21,224 bases of DNA from Methanobacteriota archaeon (GCA_023434825.1 JAEYSH010000035.1:1-21224); one strand, 5' to 3'; shown: positions 5,979 through 12,885, counted from the stretch's first letter. Numbers and translations are program-made. Notes: generated by a model from the letters alone, not told the origin.

Positions 5979-6007
5979 TTATTATTCCTATTAAAAAGCT
6001 TTTCCCT
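5979..6007. repeat. 29-bp direct repeat, left copy
   Basis: It begins TTATTATTCCTATTAAAAAG and ends CTTTTCCCT. It matches the copy at 6315-6343 at 27 of 29 positions (the differences are at repeat positions 13 and 15). The inner AAAAGCTTTT is palindromic. The pair brackets the second group of hairpins. Confidence 0.85.
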
Positions 6008-6012
6008 CCACT

Positions 6013-6035
6013 TGCAAAAATTTTACATTTTTGCA
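6013..6035. repeat. Hairpin in tandem array
   Basis: TGCAAAAAT (6013-6021) pairs with ATTTTTGCA (6027-6035) over a 5-base loop, 9 perfect bp. It is the first hairpin of the second group, six bases after the left direct repeat. Confidence 0.8.
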
Positions 6036-6038
6036 GCC

Positions 6039-6106
6039 CAAAAATCAAAGCTTACGAAAATCTAAGATTTTCGTGCTCCGAAATCTTCGATTTCGAGAGA
6101 TTTTTG
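6039..6106. repeat. Composite hairpin element, copy 2 (outer stem with two hairpins)
   Basis: Hairpin 1 is ACGAAAATC (6054-6062), loop TAA, GATTTTCGT (6066-6074). Spacer GCTC follows. Hairpin 2 is CGAAATC (6079-6085), loop TTC, GATTTCG (6089-6095). The outer stem is CAAAAATC (6039-6046) with GATTTTTG (6099-6106), 8 perfect bp. Compared with copy 1, hairpin 1 has kept its arms exactly, while hairpin 2 and the outer stem have changed on both arms and still pair. Confidence 0.85.
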
Positions 6107-6123
6107 TCGGCCTTTTAAAAAAA

Positions 6124-6148
6124 GTCCTCGAAAATTTATTTTCGGGAC
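6124..6148. repeat. Hairpin in tandem array
   Basis: GTCC, a bulged T, then CGAAAA (6124-6134) pairs with TTTTCGGGAC (6139-6148) over loop TTTA: 10 bp with a single-base bulge. The arm again carries CGAAAA / TTTTCG. Confidence 0.75.
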
Positions 6149-6150
6149 GT

Positions 6151-6173
6151 GCGAAAAACATACTGTTTTTCGC
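6151..6173. repeat. Hairpin in tandem array
   Basis: GCGAAAAACA (6151-6160) pairs with TGTTTTTCGC (6164-6173) over loop TAC, 10 perfect bp. The three-base loop is the same as in composite copy 1, hairpin 1. Confidence 0.8.
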
Positions 6174-6175
6174 GG

Positions 6176-6195
6176 TTGCGAAATTCTTTTCGCAA
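6176..6195. repeat. Hairpin in tandem array
   Basis: TTGCGAAA (6176-6183) pairs with TTTCGCAA (6188-6195) over loop TTCT, 8 perfect bp. It is separated from the previous hairpin by only two bases (GG). Confidence 0.8.
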
Positions 6196-6199
6196 ACAC

Positions 6200-6219
6200 C
6201 AAAAACTTTAAAGTTTTTG
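6200..6219. repeat. Hairpin/palindrome in tandem array
   Basis: A 20-base perfect palindrome, CAAAAACTTT followed by AAAGTTTTTG. It can fold as 8 bp with a TTAA loop. A flanking CACC (6197-6200) could alternatively pair with GGTG (6223-6226) to close a larger loop around it. This is the last clear hairpin of the array. Confidence 0.8.
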
Positions 6220-6314
6220 AGCGGTGGATCAAAATTTCAACATATGAAATACAGACATAAAATTTCTATAGATAATTAAATACATCAAAAATCTATTTCT
6301 TTTTTAATTTAAAC

Positions 6315-6343
6315 TTATTATTCCTACTGAAAAGCTTTTCCCT
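6315..6343. repeat. 29-bp direct repeat, right copy
   Basis: It begins TTATTATTCCTACTGAAAAG and ends CTTTTCCCT, the second copy of the repeat at 5979-6007, in the same orientation and 336 bp away. The unit between the two copies contains hairpins 6013-6219 plus about 95 bp of plain AT-rich sequence. Confidence 0.85.
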
Positions 6344-6395
6344 TTGGAGTTAGCCCAACAAAAGTAAATAAAAAATTAGTGTTATTAAATTTTTA

Positions 6396-6938
6396 TTAAA
6401 AATTGGTTAAATACTCCAGATAATCCACATTACCAATAGGAAACTCATTATCTCCATTTATAATTTTAATTATCAAATCAGATACTTCTTGTGGAGAAAT
6501 ACCACTTGTGTCAATTTCATTAGCTTTTTTTCCATGAATTTCGTAGGATTCATATGAACAAATACCAAGGACTTCCGCTTCGATATTTTCATCAATTTTA
6601 GATTTTCCCCATCCTTTGACTTTCATCCGATCCCTTAAAACATCAGGATTAGCCCTTAAAACAATAACCATGTCAGCATTTTCATAAAAATGAGAAAGAT
6701 GTCCTTCAATGATGGTATAATCAGATTCATCAATTTTTTTAACTATTTTATCTAATTCATCAAATAGAACATCCATGTCTACAATTTTATATCCTCTTTC
6801 TGGATCTATACCTGTGTAAATGTGTTTTTCATCCACAAGTTCATTAATCGCTATTAAATTTGCACTTAATTTATCTTTTAACACACTTGAAACTGTTGTT
6901 TTTCCAACACCCGGTGTTCCAGTAATCAGGATTATCAT
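6396..6938 (-). CDS. Fap7/AK6-type adenylate kinase (NTPase in ribosome maturation)
   Basis: This 180-residue P-loop NTPase starts with MIILITGTPGVGKTTVS (P-loop GTPGVGKT at 7-14). It shows the AK6/Fap7 pattern: 'AINELV.EK' near residue 32, the 'TIIEGHLSHF' Walker-B region with its His (about 75-84), 'MVIVLRANPDVLRDRMKVKGW' and the lid segment 'KIDENIEAEVLGICSYES'. Eukaryotic Fap7 acts with Rps14 in late small-subunit maturation, and the archaeal homologue interacts with S11; adenylate kinase activity is also known. The ATG is 2 bases after the thi4 stop with no clear ribosome-binding site, so it is probably translated by coupling. The residues after about 160 ('DNEFPIGNVDYLEYLTNF') form a short tail. 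Confidence 0.9.
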   Translation of the reverse strand: MIILITGTPGVGKTTVSSVLKDKLSANLIAINELVDEKHIYTGIDPERGYKIVDMDVLFDELDKIVKKIDESDYTIIEGHLSHFYENADMVIVLRANPDVLRDRMKVKGWGKSKIDENIEAEVLGICSYESYEIHGKKANEIDTSGISPQEVSDLIIKIINGDNEFPIGNVDYLEYLTNF

Positions 6939-6940
6939 AT

Positions 6941-7720
6941 TTATTTCAATTTTTCAATTAGTATCTGAGCTATTCTTTCACCAGAAAGTAACATTCCGCC
7001 AAATATTGGACCCATTCTTGGAGATCCATAAACAGCATTTGCAGCCATTCCTGTAACATATAATCCAGGATATACTTCTTTGGTATTACCCATAAGCGCT
7101 TTTTCTCCAACTTCTGCCCACATTGGCTTTTCTCCGAGAACTCTGCCAGTTTCGGTGTTAAGCTTTGGTCCAACTTTTCTTTCTACAACTCTAACTACTT
7201 CACAGTCATGTCCAGTTGCATCAACGACAGCTTTTGTCCTTATAGTTAATGGATCAACATGTAATCCACCCATTTCAACTGCACTCCAGTTTAAAACAAG
7301 ACCGGTTATATCTTCCCCTTCTTGAATCATTACATCTTCAATACTCATTAAATTGAATATTTTAAGTCCAGCTTGAGTAGCTTTGGAACATAAAGTGGAA
7401 ACAGATTCTACTGAATCAGCAATATAATAATCTTCTTCATATCTTTCTGTTCTTATTCCAAATTCATCAAGAATTCTTCTACTTTCTTCCTGGACAACTA
7501 TTTTGTTAAACATCATGCCGCCGCCCCACATGCCGCCGCCAATGCTTAACTTTCTTTCAAACATTGCAACTTTAAGGCCTGCTTTTGCAAGATAATAACC
7601 TGCTGTAAGCCCTGCTGGACCTCCCCCACCTATTGCAACATCGATATCAGTATAATCAATAAAATCTTCCATAAAACTTTGAATTATTGCTTTTGATATA
7701 ACTATATCATCCAATTTCAT
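6941..7720 (-). CDS. thi4: Thiamine thiazole synthase (Thi4 / ribose-1,5-bisphosphate isomerase-like family)
   Basis: This enzyme makes the thiazole part of thiamine from NAD, glycine and sulfide. The 259-residue product has the N-terminal dinucleotide-binding motif 'GGGGPAGLTAGYYLAKAGL', then 'FERKLSIGGGMWGGGMMF', 'VDATGHDCEVV', and the C-terminal 'GLYVTGMAANAVYGSPRMGPIFGGMLLSG'. At the position where yeast Thi4 has its sacrificial cysteine, this one has His154 in 'GLHVDPLTI'. That marks the archaeal type that uses free sulfide and turns over (family knowledge). The frame opens at 7747, but the SD-like GGTGA followed by A bases points to the ATG at 7720 (start MKLDDIVIS, as in relatives), so I use that. 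It precedes the Fap7-like gene by 2 bases. Confidence 0.95.
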   Translation of the reverse strand: MKLDDIVISKAIIQSFMEDFIDYTDIDVAIGGGGPAGLTAGYYLAKAGLKVAMFERKLSIGGGMWGGGMMFNKIVVQEESRRILDEFGIRTERYEEDYYIADSVESVSTLCSKATQAGLKIFNLMSIEDVMIQEGEDITGLVLNWSAVEMGGLHVDPLTIRTKAVVDATGHDCEVVRVVERKVGPKLNTETGRVLGEKPMWAEVGEKALMGNTKEVYPGLYVTGMAANAVYGSPRMGPIFGGMLLSGERIAQILIEKLK

Positions 7721-7781
7721 TTTTTTCACCATTTTATAAGTTCTCAATTAATTTATTTAATTTTAATTAATATAACTATAG
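7721..7781 (-). promoter_or_regulatory. Short spacer before thi4 with possible own promoter
   Basis: This 61-base AT-rich gap follows the GTPase gene. The palindrome TAACTATAGTTA (7773-7784) overlaps the GTPase stop, and TTATATTAATT-type sequence follows on the minus strand, so thi4 may have its own promoter as well as read-through. This is a spacing- and motif-based guess. Confidence 0.25.
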
Positions 7782-8876
7782 TTACTTTTTTACTATAATT
7801 CTTAAAATATCTTCGTCATTTAGCACATGCTCTAATCCTACTTTCTGTCCTTCAAATTTAACTGAAGTTCCCCAGACCTTTGCATGTCTGAAATTCCTGA
7901 CAAAGTCACGATGAAGTTTATTTGCTACATCTTGAACTGTAGAATCTCTTCTTATAATTAATGGTTCTTCTAGATCAGCTTTTTTACCCTGTGGTTTAAG
8001 ATAAATTCTAATTAATGCCAATTTATCAAATATTTCTCTTTTAAGCTCTTCTATGTTGATCTGTTTATTTGCCGATATAAACATGGCATCGGGCATTTCT
8101 GATTTAATCTCGTTAAGATATTCTTCTTCAACAAGATCTATTTTATTTACTACCTTCAATGTAGGAATATATTTACAGCTTAAGTCCAAACTATCAATAA
8201 ATTGATCTACAGTTACGTCATCCCTTATAAGGACATCTGCACTGTGTATTCCATATTCATTTAATACTGATCTGATTGTTTTTTCATCTATCTTTGTAAG
8301 TGGCACAGTAGATGAAACTCTAAGGCCTCCAAGCTTTTTTTGTTTAACAGTAACATCGGGACGTTCTTCATTTGGCCTGATTCCTATATTCTTGAGCTCA
8401 TCCATTATAATTTCATAATGTTTAGGGTTAAACACATCAAGAATAATCAATATTAAATCTGCATTCCTGGAAACTGATAAAATTTCTCTTCCACGTCCTT
8501 TACCTTTGGAAGCTCCAGTTATTATTCCCGGAATATCAAATATCTGGATTTTAGCATTTTCATATTCCATAATCCCTGGAATTATCTCAAGGGTTGTAAA
8601 TTCATATTCCCCGATTTTTGATTCTGCATTGGTAAGATCATTTAGAAGAGTTGATTTCCCCACTGATGGAAAACCTACAAAAACTACAGTAGAATCTCCA
8701 CTTTTTTTAACGTGAAATCCTTTACCTTTGGTTCCTTTACTGCTTCTTTGAATGGATTCCTCTTTTAACTTTGATAATTTAGCTTTAAGTTTACCTATAT
8801 GGTGTGAAGTGGCCTTATTATACGGCGTTTTTGTAATTTCGTCTTCAATTTGCTTAATTCTATCCTCAAGAGCCAT
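7782..8876 (-). CDS. DRG-like GTPase with TGS domain (OBG/HflX superfamily)
   Basis: This is an archaeal developmentally-regulated GTP-binding protein type GTPase, a conserved translation-linked family associated with ribosomes in eukaryotes. Numbered from the ATG at 8876 (364 aa): an N-terminal helical segment with 'KLKAKLSKLKEE' (about 29-40); G1 GFPSVGKS (68-75); switch sequence 'YEFTTLEIIPG'; G3 DIPG (114-117); 'GASKGKGRGREILSVSRNADL'; an inserted S5D2L-like segment (about 155-240); G4 NKID (~244); and a C-terminal TGS domain (about 287-364, 'IRIYLKPQGKKADLEEPLI' to 'DEDILRIIVKK'). The frame opens at a GTG at 8885, but the GTGAG ahead of the ATG at 8876 and the family-like start MALEDRI favour the ATG. 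It is divergent from the CBS gene. Confidence 0.94.
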   Translation of the reverse strand: MALEDRIKQIEDEITKTPYNKATSHHIGKLKAKLSKLKEESIQRSSKGTKGKGFHVKKSGDSTVVFVGFPSVGKSTLLNDLTNAESKIGEYEFTTLEIIPGIMEYENAKIQIFDIPGIITGASKGKGRGREILSVSRNADLILIILDVFNPKHYEIIMDELKNIGIRPNEERPDVTVKQKKLGGLRVSSTVPLTKIDEKTIRSVLNEYGIHSADVLIRDDVTVDQFIDSLDLSCKYIPTLKVVNKIDLVEEEYLNEIKSEMPDAMFISANKQINIEELKREIFDKLALIRIYLKPQGKKADLEEPLIIRRDSTVQDVANKLHRDFVRNFRHAKVWGTSVKFEGQKVGLEHVLNDEDILRIIVKK

Positions 8877-8885
8877 AATTCTCAC

Positions 8886-9171
8886 ATAAAAATTAGTTAA
8901 ATTAAAAAATTATTTTGGTTTTTACTAAATAGATAATAGATATTATATTTGGGACTTTTAATCCAAAATATAGAGTAAATGTAAAGATTATATGATGTTA
9001 TTGGTACTACATTAAAATTTATAATCTTTATAACATCTCTTAACTGAATATAACTATTATTAATTTTTAATCCTTAAAAATGTTTTAGTTCTGAAATACT
9101 AATTTTACAGAAAATAATAATAATTATTAAGATAAAAGTATTATTATATATTTTCTTTTAAATTTTAAAAT
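8886..9171. promoter_or_regulatory. Divergent promoter region with interleaved inverted repeats
   Basis: This AT-rich region separates the GTPase gene (minus) and the CBS gene (plus). It contains TAAAGATTATA (8982-8992) with its exact inverse TATAATCTTTA (9020-9030). Interleaved with it is GATGTTA (8994-9000) with TAACATC (9031-9037). TTATTATATATT (9141-9152) is a good TATA candidate for the CBS gene, with a start site expected near 9170. Confidence 0.45.
9141..9152 (+). promoter_or_regulatory. Candidate TATA box of the CBS gene
   Basis: TTATTATATATT lies about 25 bases upstream of a likely transcription start near 9170. This leaves a short leader that carries the GGTGAT ribosome-binding site. 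Confidence 0.45.
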
Positions 9172-9186
9172 ATGTTAGGTGATATC

Positions 9187-9567
9187 ATGGACGTTAAAGA
9201 CATTATGGTTGAAGGAGTTGAAACAATAGGTGAAAATGAAACCTTAGAAAATGCCTTAAAAAAATCAACCGAAGAAGGTGAAGGTGGAAGCTTAATAGTT
9301 GAAAGAAATGGAGAAGTTGTTGGAATAGTAACAACATGGGATATTTTAGAAGTTATTGGATCTAATAATAAATTAAACGATGTAAAAGTACATGATGCAA
9401 TGGAAACTCATTTAGTGACTGTTCATACAGATACGCCTGTAGAAAGAGCTGCAAAAGAAATGGTAGATCATGGAATATGGAGATTACCAGTAGAAGAATC
9501 AGGGCAAATTGTAGGAATAGTAAGTGCCAGCGATATTTTAATAGATAGAATCCGGAAAATAATGTAA
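9187..9567 (+). CDS. Two-CBS-domain protein
   Basis: This 126-residue protein consists of a CBS pair and nothing else. The first CBS is about residues 1-58 ('VKDIMVEGVETIGENETLENALK' to 'GEVVGIVTTWDILEVI'). The second is about 66-126 ('VHDAMETHLVTVHTDTPVERAAKEMV' to 'GQIVGIVSASDILIDRI'). Such Bateman modules bind adenosine ligands (AMP, ATP, SAM) and act as sensors, and archaea have many stand-alone forms. The ligand and partner here are unknown. An upstream ATG at 9172 is in frame, but GGTGAT (9178-9183) lies exactly 3 bases before the ATG at 9187, the same arrangement as at 221, so I use 9187. It is a single gene with its own TATA box and a terminator hairpin shared with aglB. Confidence 0.93.
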   Translation: MDVKDIMVEGVETIGENETLENALKKSTEEGEGGSLIVERNGEVVGIVTTWDILEVIGSNNKLNDVKVHDAMETHLVTVHTDTPVERAAKEMVDHGIWRLPVEESGQIVGIVSASDILIDRIRKIM

Positions 9568-9610
9568 TTTAATTCTATTTAATTACAATAATTTGAGTTC
9601 CAAAAAAATA

Positions 9611-9644
9611 AAAAAGATAGATTCCAAATGGAATCATTTTTATT
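9611..9644. terminator. Bidirectional hairpin terminator between convergent genes
   Basis: GATTCC (9620-9625) pairs with GGAATC (9630-9635) over loop AAAT. On the plus strand ATTTTTATT follows it. On the minus strand TATCTTTTTTATTTTTTT follows it. It therefore can end both the CBS transcript and the aglB transcript. Confidence 0.75.
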
Positions 9645-12071
9645 CTAATTCACATTCCAGACAGTTACTCCTGGTTGTTCATAAGCAATCTTGAACTTGC
9701 TTAGTCCAGCACCTCTAAAGATGAAAAGACGTGTGAACATTGAATTTTCAAGTTCTTTATTCATCACAATCGCTAGACCTGAATTGCCCTCTACTACCAG
9801 GAATATACTAATAGGACTTTCACTGGAAACTATTTGATTTTTGACTACTTTATTGTTAACAACTGCTGTTAACTGATGTGGCGCAATTAACTGTGACCTT
9901 CCACTTTGATTATACTGAAGTCCTGCAGTTATGTCATTACCACTTATTGTAGCTACCACCCCATTTGCAGCAGTTAAAGTTGTTGTCCCATTAATATTCT
10001 GTGAGCTCATCTGAGCAGCAGAATACATGTAATGTTGTCCGCTATTATTCTGGAAATTCCAACCTCCAAAGTAAGACCACCATGCTGCTTTACCAAGCAT
10101 ATCACTACTGGTTATGAATACATGAGGAGCTGGATTATCCGGATGGGTATACTGGAGAACATTTTGTGCCTGTTCTGAAGTGAACTGATATTGACTAATC
10201 AATATTGTCTGAGCATTCTGTTTGCTAACAGGCAATATCTTATCCAGAATTTCTACGCTCTTTGCAGTATTTTTAGTAACGTTTTCTACTGAAAGATATC
10301 CATTATCTCCACTTGAAGTTAACATTCTAAGTATTCCTGCAGAAAGATTCTCATCGCTAGTTAAAAGTGCCTTTCCAACCCAATAAGCTCTTGGATTGTT
10401 TTGCGATGCCCCATCAAATGTTACAGGCCTATCAGCCACTTCTGCAAACAGATGCCCGAAATCCCACCAGGATGTAATTACTGTATTAGATGGCGTATTG
10501 TTCTTTATATATAACAAAGAGTTGTACATTGAATCATCTGTTCCAGGCACAACTGAATTTGAAATTGCGTTTGCTCCGGAAATAGAAGGATATGCAAATA
10601 CTGCAATTATAACCAGCATAGCTACTGCAACGTATCTTGTATTTTTGATATATCCTTTAACATTCGTGAATATCAAGCCTATAAAGAGACCTGCACCTAA
10701 TCCTATTGGAATAGAAAATGCTGCAATGAACCTTGAACCTTTAGTTACAGTATATGCTGTAAATAATATCCATACAGCAAATAGAATTATATATAAGAGA
10801 TAGGTTTTTCTTTTTTCAGATAATCCAATATCCACTACTTTTTCTGTTTTTTTGGCTTTTACAGTAGCAATATCCACATTATTTGAATTAACAGATTTAG
10901 TTTTCTTTTTACGCCTTCTTGGTTTTGTTTTCCTTTTTGGAGGTGTTTTACCTCCTCCGCCTTTACTATCAGATTTAAATATTTCGGGTTTAAATTTCCA
11001 GATTAATAAAGGAACACATAATATACCCAGAATAAATGCACCTAAACCTACACCATTTGCAACAGCACCTAATGAAGGTATTTGCAGCTCTGAAACAGAA
11101 ACATAGACGTTTGGATAGGATGTTCCCTGAACTGATGATTGAATACCAGTATAACCAACTGCATTTATTAGTGTTTGGAAGAATCCTACAACACCTAAAT
11201 TAAGCATTACAAGAAGTGAACCTGCAATTATGAATACAGAAAATGTATATATCACTTTTTGATCTTTAAACCATGATATTTTGTCCGGATAATCATTAAA
11301 TGGCCGAATTGTTCTTTTTTTAAGGAAATATTTTGAAACTAATGCTATTCCTAAATATACAATACCTATGCCCAGAACAATATAGAACATGTACCACCAT
11401 CCTTCCCATGCCAGTGAGAAAACTAAAAGGGAAAATGCAGATAGAAGTGCAAAAATTGTTCTATTTCTAAAATTATCCGAACGTATACTTTCTACAAAGA
11501 ACCATATAATCAGAATTGGCATGATAATGTTGAACATGTCTGTATCAAAGAAACCTGCAAATGTGTGTGCAAAATATGCTGGTGCTAAAGCAACGAAAAG
11601 AGCTGCTGCTATTCCGCCATAGTCATTGGTTTGCCTGCTAATAAACAAATATGCGGGGATAACACATAGTGACGCTATAAAAGGTGCAATCCAGTAAGCA
11701 ACTGTTGCTAAAGAAACTGCCGTGAATAAATTGAGGAATTTGAAGACAAATGCAGTTATATATGCAATTAAAGGAGGATATTCCGCTGATCTACCCGATG
11801 GATAATATGAATGAAGATCCCATTGGGTACCATTAATTATGGTGTCCCCTAAATATCCATGATCAAGATAATCCTGGGTCATCCTGAAGTTATAATACGA
11901 GTCCATTTCACTGAAGTAAGGTTGTCCAATTTGATCCTGATAAGATGCTTTCATATCGGCCGGTATAATTGATAAATTAACAGCTTCCACCCGTATGAAA
12001 AATACTATACTAAATAATAATAATATGATAATTATTGGTTTAACTTTTATTAGAAATTCTTTTGAGTTCAT
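9645..12071 (-). CDS. aglB: Oligosaccharyltransferase AglB (STT3 family)
   Basis: AglB transfers the lipid-linked glycan to Asn in secreted and surface proteins, outside the membrane. Numbered from the ATG at 12071 (808 aa): one N-terminal helix (about 10-30); first external loop with 'EMDSYYN' (acidic pair near 55-57); many membrane helices to about residue 500; second acidic motif 'FFDTDMFN' (D176, D178); the SVSE form of the TIXE motif (325-328); and the C-terminal globular domain with the catalytic WWDFGH (535-540). Between helices, residues about 367-421 form a very basic, Pro/Lys/Arg-rich hydrophilic insert. The frame allows an ATG at 12083 with no ribosome-binding site; GGGGATCACA before the ATG at 12071 favours the latter. 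It is a single gene, convergent with the CBS gene. Confidence 0.96.
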   Translation of the reverse strand: MNSKEFLIKVKPIIIILLLFSIVFFIRVEAVNLSIIPADMKASYQDQIGQPYFSEMDSYYNFRMTQDYLDHGYLGDTIINGTQWDLHSYYPSGRSAEYPPLIAYITAFVFKFLNLFTAVSLATVAYWIAPFIASLCVIPAYLFISRQTNDYGGIAAALFVALAPAYFAHTFAGFFDTDMFNIIMPILIIWFFVESIRSDNFRNRTIFALLSAFSLLVFSLAWEGWWYMFYIVLGIGIVYLGIALVSKYFLKKRTIRPFNDYPDKISWFKDQKVIYTFSVFIIAGSLLVMLNLGVVGFFQTLINAVGYTGIQSSVQGTSYPNVYVSVSELQIPSLGAVANGVGLGAFILGILCVPLLIWKFKPEIFKSDSKGGGGKTPPKRKTKPRRRKKKTKSVNSNNVDIATVKAKKTEKVVDIGLSEKRKTYLLYIILFAVWILFTAYTVTKGSRFIAAFSIPIGLGAGLFIGLIFTNVKGYIKNTRYVAVAMLVIIAVFAYPSISGANAISNSVVPGTDDSMYNSLLYIKNNTPSNTVITSWWDFGHLFAEVADRPVTFDGASQNNPRAYWVGKALLTSDENLSAGILRMLTSSGDNGYLSVENVTKNTAKSVEILDKILPVSKQNAQTILISQYQFTSEQAQNVLQYTHPDNPAPHVFITSSDMLGKAAWWSYFGGWNFQNNSGQHYMYSAAQMSSQNINGTTTLTAANGVVATISGNDITAGLQYNQSGRSQLIAPHQLTAVVNNKVVKNQIVSSESPISIFLVVEGNSGLAIVMNKELENSMFTRLFIFRGAGLSKFKIAYEQPGVTVWNVN

Positions 12072-12618
12072 TGTGATCCCCATAAAGTTTAGTTAATTGA
12101 CTATTTTTTAGAAGTTTATTTTAAAAGTATTTAAAATTTTATTGAAATAATTATTTTCATAATAATACTTATAATTAAATTAATATTAATAATACAAATC
12201 TTTAGTTAAAATAAAGCGGAATAAATTATCTAAACCATAAAATAATATCAAAAATTCAATATATCTTCTTAAAAATTAATTTTTTATTCATAAAACTAAT
12301 TTAAGTGTGTTTTATAGAGTAAATAGCGTTTCTAGGTTTTTTAAAATACATATTTAACTACAAAAATTAATGAAAATTATATTAACTTTAAAGTTTATAA
12401 TAGTATACGTGAATAATTTTATTATTTTAATATTATTTAAATTTGCACATATTATACTTAATGTTTAAAAATAAATTAAACACATCTCACAGTTACTTTA
12501 AGACCCAATATGCAATAATCGGCTTAAAAATTTTATAATTTCATTTGGAATGTGCAATTTACAGCACTTAAAATTTATTACAACATAATATTTCTAAATA
12601 AGATTAGGGGTTGAATAA
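12072..12618. other. About 550 bp AT-rich intergenic region, no gene seen
   Basis: This region separates the divergent aglB and the small gene at 12619. I find no ORF with a ribosome-binding site, no tRNA-like fold and no strong inverted repeat. On the minus strand, TTTTAAATAC (about 12132-12141) is a possible TATA box for aglB. On the plus strand, sequence around 12565-12585 (AAAATTTATTAC) could serve the 12619 gene. The length is more than two promoters need, so a small RNA is possible but not visible. Confidence 0.5.
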
Positions 12619-12885
12619 ATGGAATTAGAGCAGTTAAATAATAAAAAACACGACATAATTGGGGAAATAAGGGCATATGAAGAGCTACAATTAGGATTAG
12701 AGCATATTCAAAAATATAATCGGGAAAACCACTCTAAAGACGAGTTAAAAGTCTTCACAATGATTTATGAACCCCATTTAGAAGAAATTACAGTGACATT
12801 TGTAGCAGATAAAATTGAAAAGTTAACAAATAACTTACTGGTAGTATCAGAAAAAATCAATCATATAAAAATGTCTGCTAAGTAA
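12619..12885 (+). CDS. Small helical protein of unknown function (88 aa)
   Basis: I do not recognise this protein. The ATG is preceded by AGGGGTTGAATAA, a usable ribosome-binding site. The product is charged and mostly helical, with a likely coiled coil over about residues 1-35 (MELEQLNNKKHDIIGEIRAYEELQLG) and another helix near the end (about 62-85). Between them is a strand-like stretch 'KVFTMIYEPHLEEITVTFVA'. There are no cysteines, signal peptide or membrane segment. It stands alone after a long intergenic region and converges with a small zinc-ribbon gene 17 bases away. Nothing in the context indicates its job. Confidence 0.7.
   Translation: MELEQLNNKKHDIIGEIRAYEELQLGLEHIQKYNRENHSKDELKVFTMIYEPHLEEITVTFVADKIEKLTNNLLVVSEKINHIKMSAK

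Larger units (their letters stand above)
5719..6395. other. 677-bp intergenic region holding a tandem hairpin array
   Basis: There is no credible gene between the start of the Rpp21 operon and the end of the Fap7-like gene. Instead the stretch holds at least eight short hairpins, two of them pairs enclosed by an outer stem, plus a bracketing direct repeat (separate entries). The Rpp21 operon promoter must lie here. CTATAATATTA on the minus strand (about 5964-5974) is one TATA candidate and would put the first hairpin group in the mRNA leader. On the Fap7-gene side, T-rich runs on the minus strand (about 6360-6395) probably end that transcript. Confidence 0.8.

Noticed and set aside
5761..6226. 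CRISPR array
   Set aside because: There are no regularly spaced identical repeats with unique spacers; units differ in arms and length and are joined by only a few bases.
6031..6279. 82-codon open frame on the plus strand in the hairpin array
   Set aside because: Its sequence is produced by the hairpin arms (repeated KSKIFVLR/NLRFREIF-like words), it has no ribosome-binding site, and it starts inside a hairpin arm. Best read as repeat, not gene.
5739..9010. Shared ATTGGTACTAC at 5739-5749 and 9000-9010, both upstream of minus-strand genes
   Set aside because: An 11-base match is expected many times by chance in 21 kb, the distances to the genes differ, and no longer similarity surrounds it.
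12072..12618. Hidden tRNA or small RNA gene in the long AT-rich gap
   Set aside because: I found no GC-rich structured segment, which a stable RNA in such a genome would normally show, and no tRNA-like arms; only AT-rich sequence is visible.
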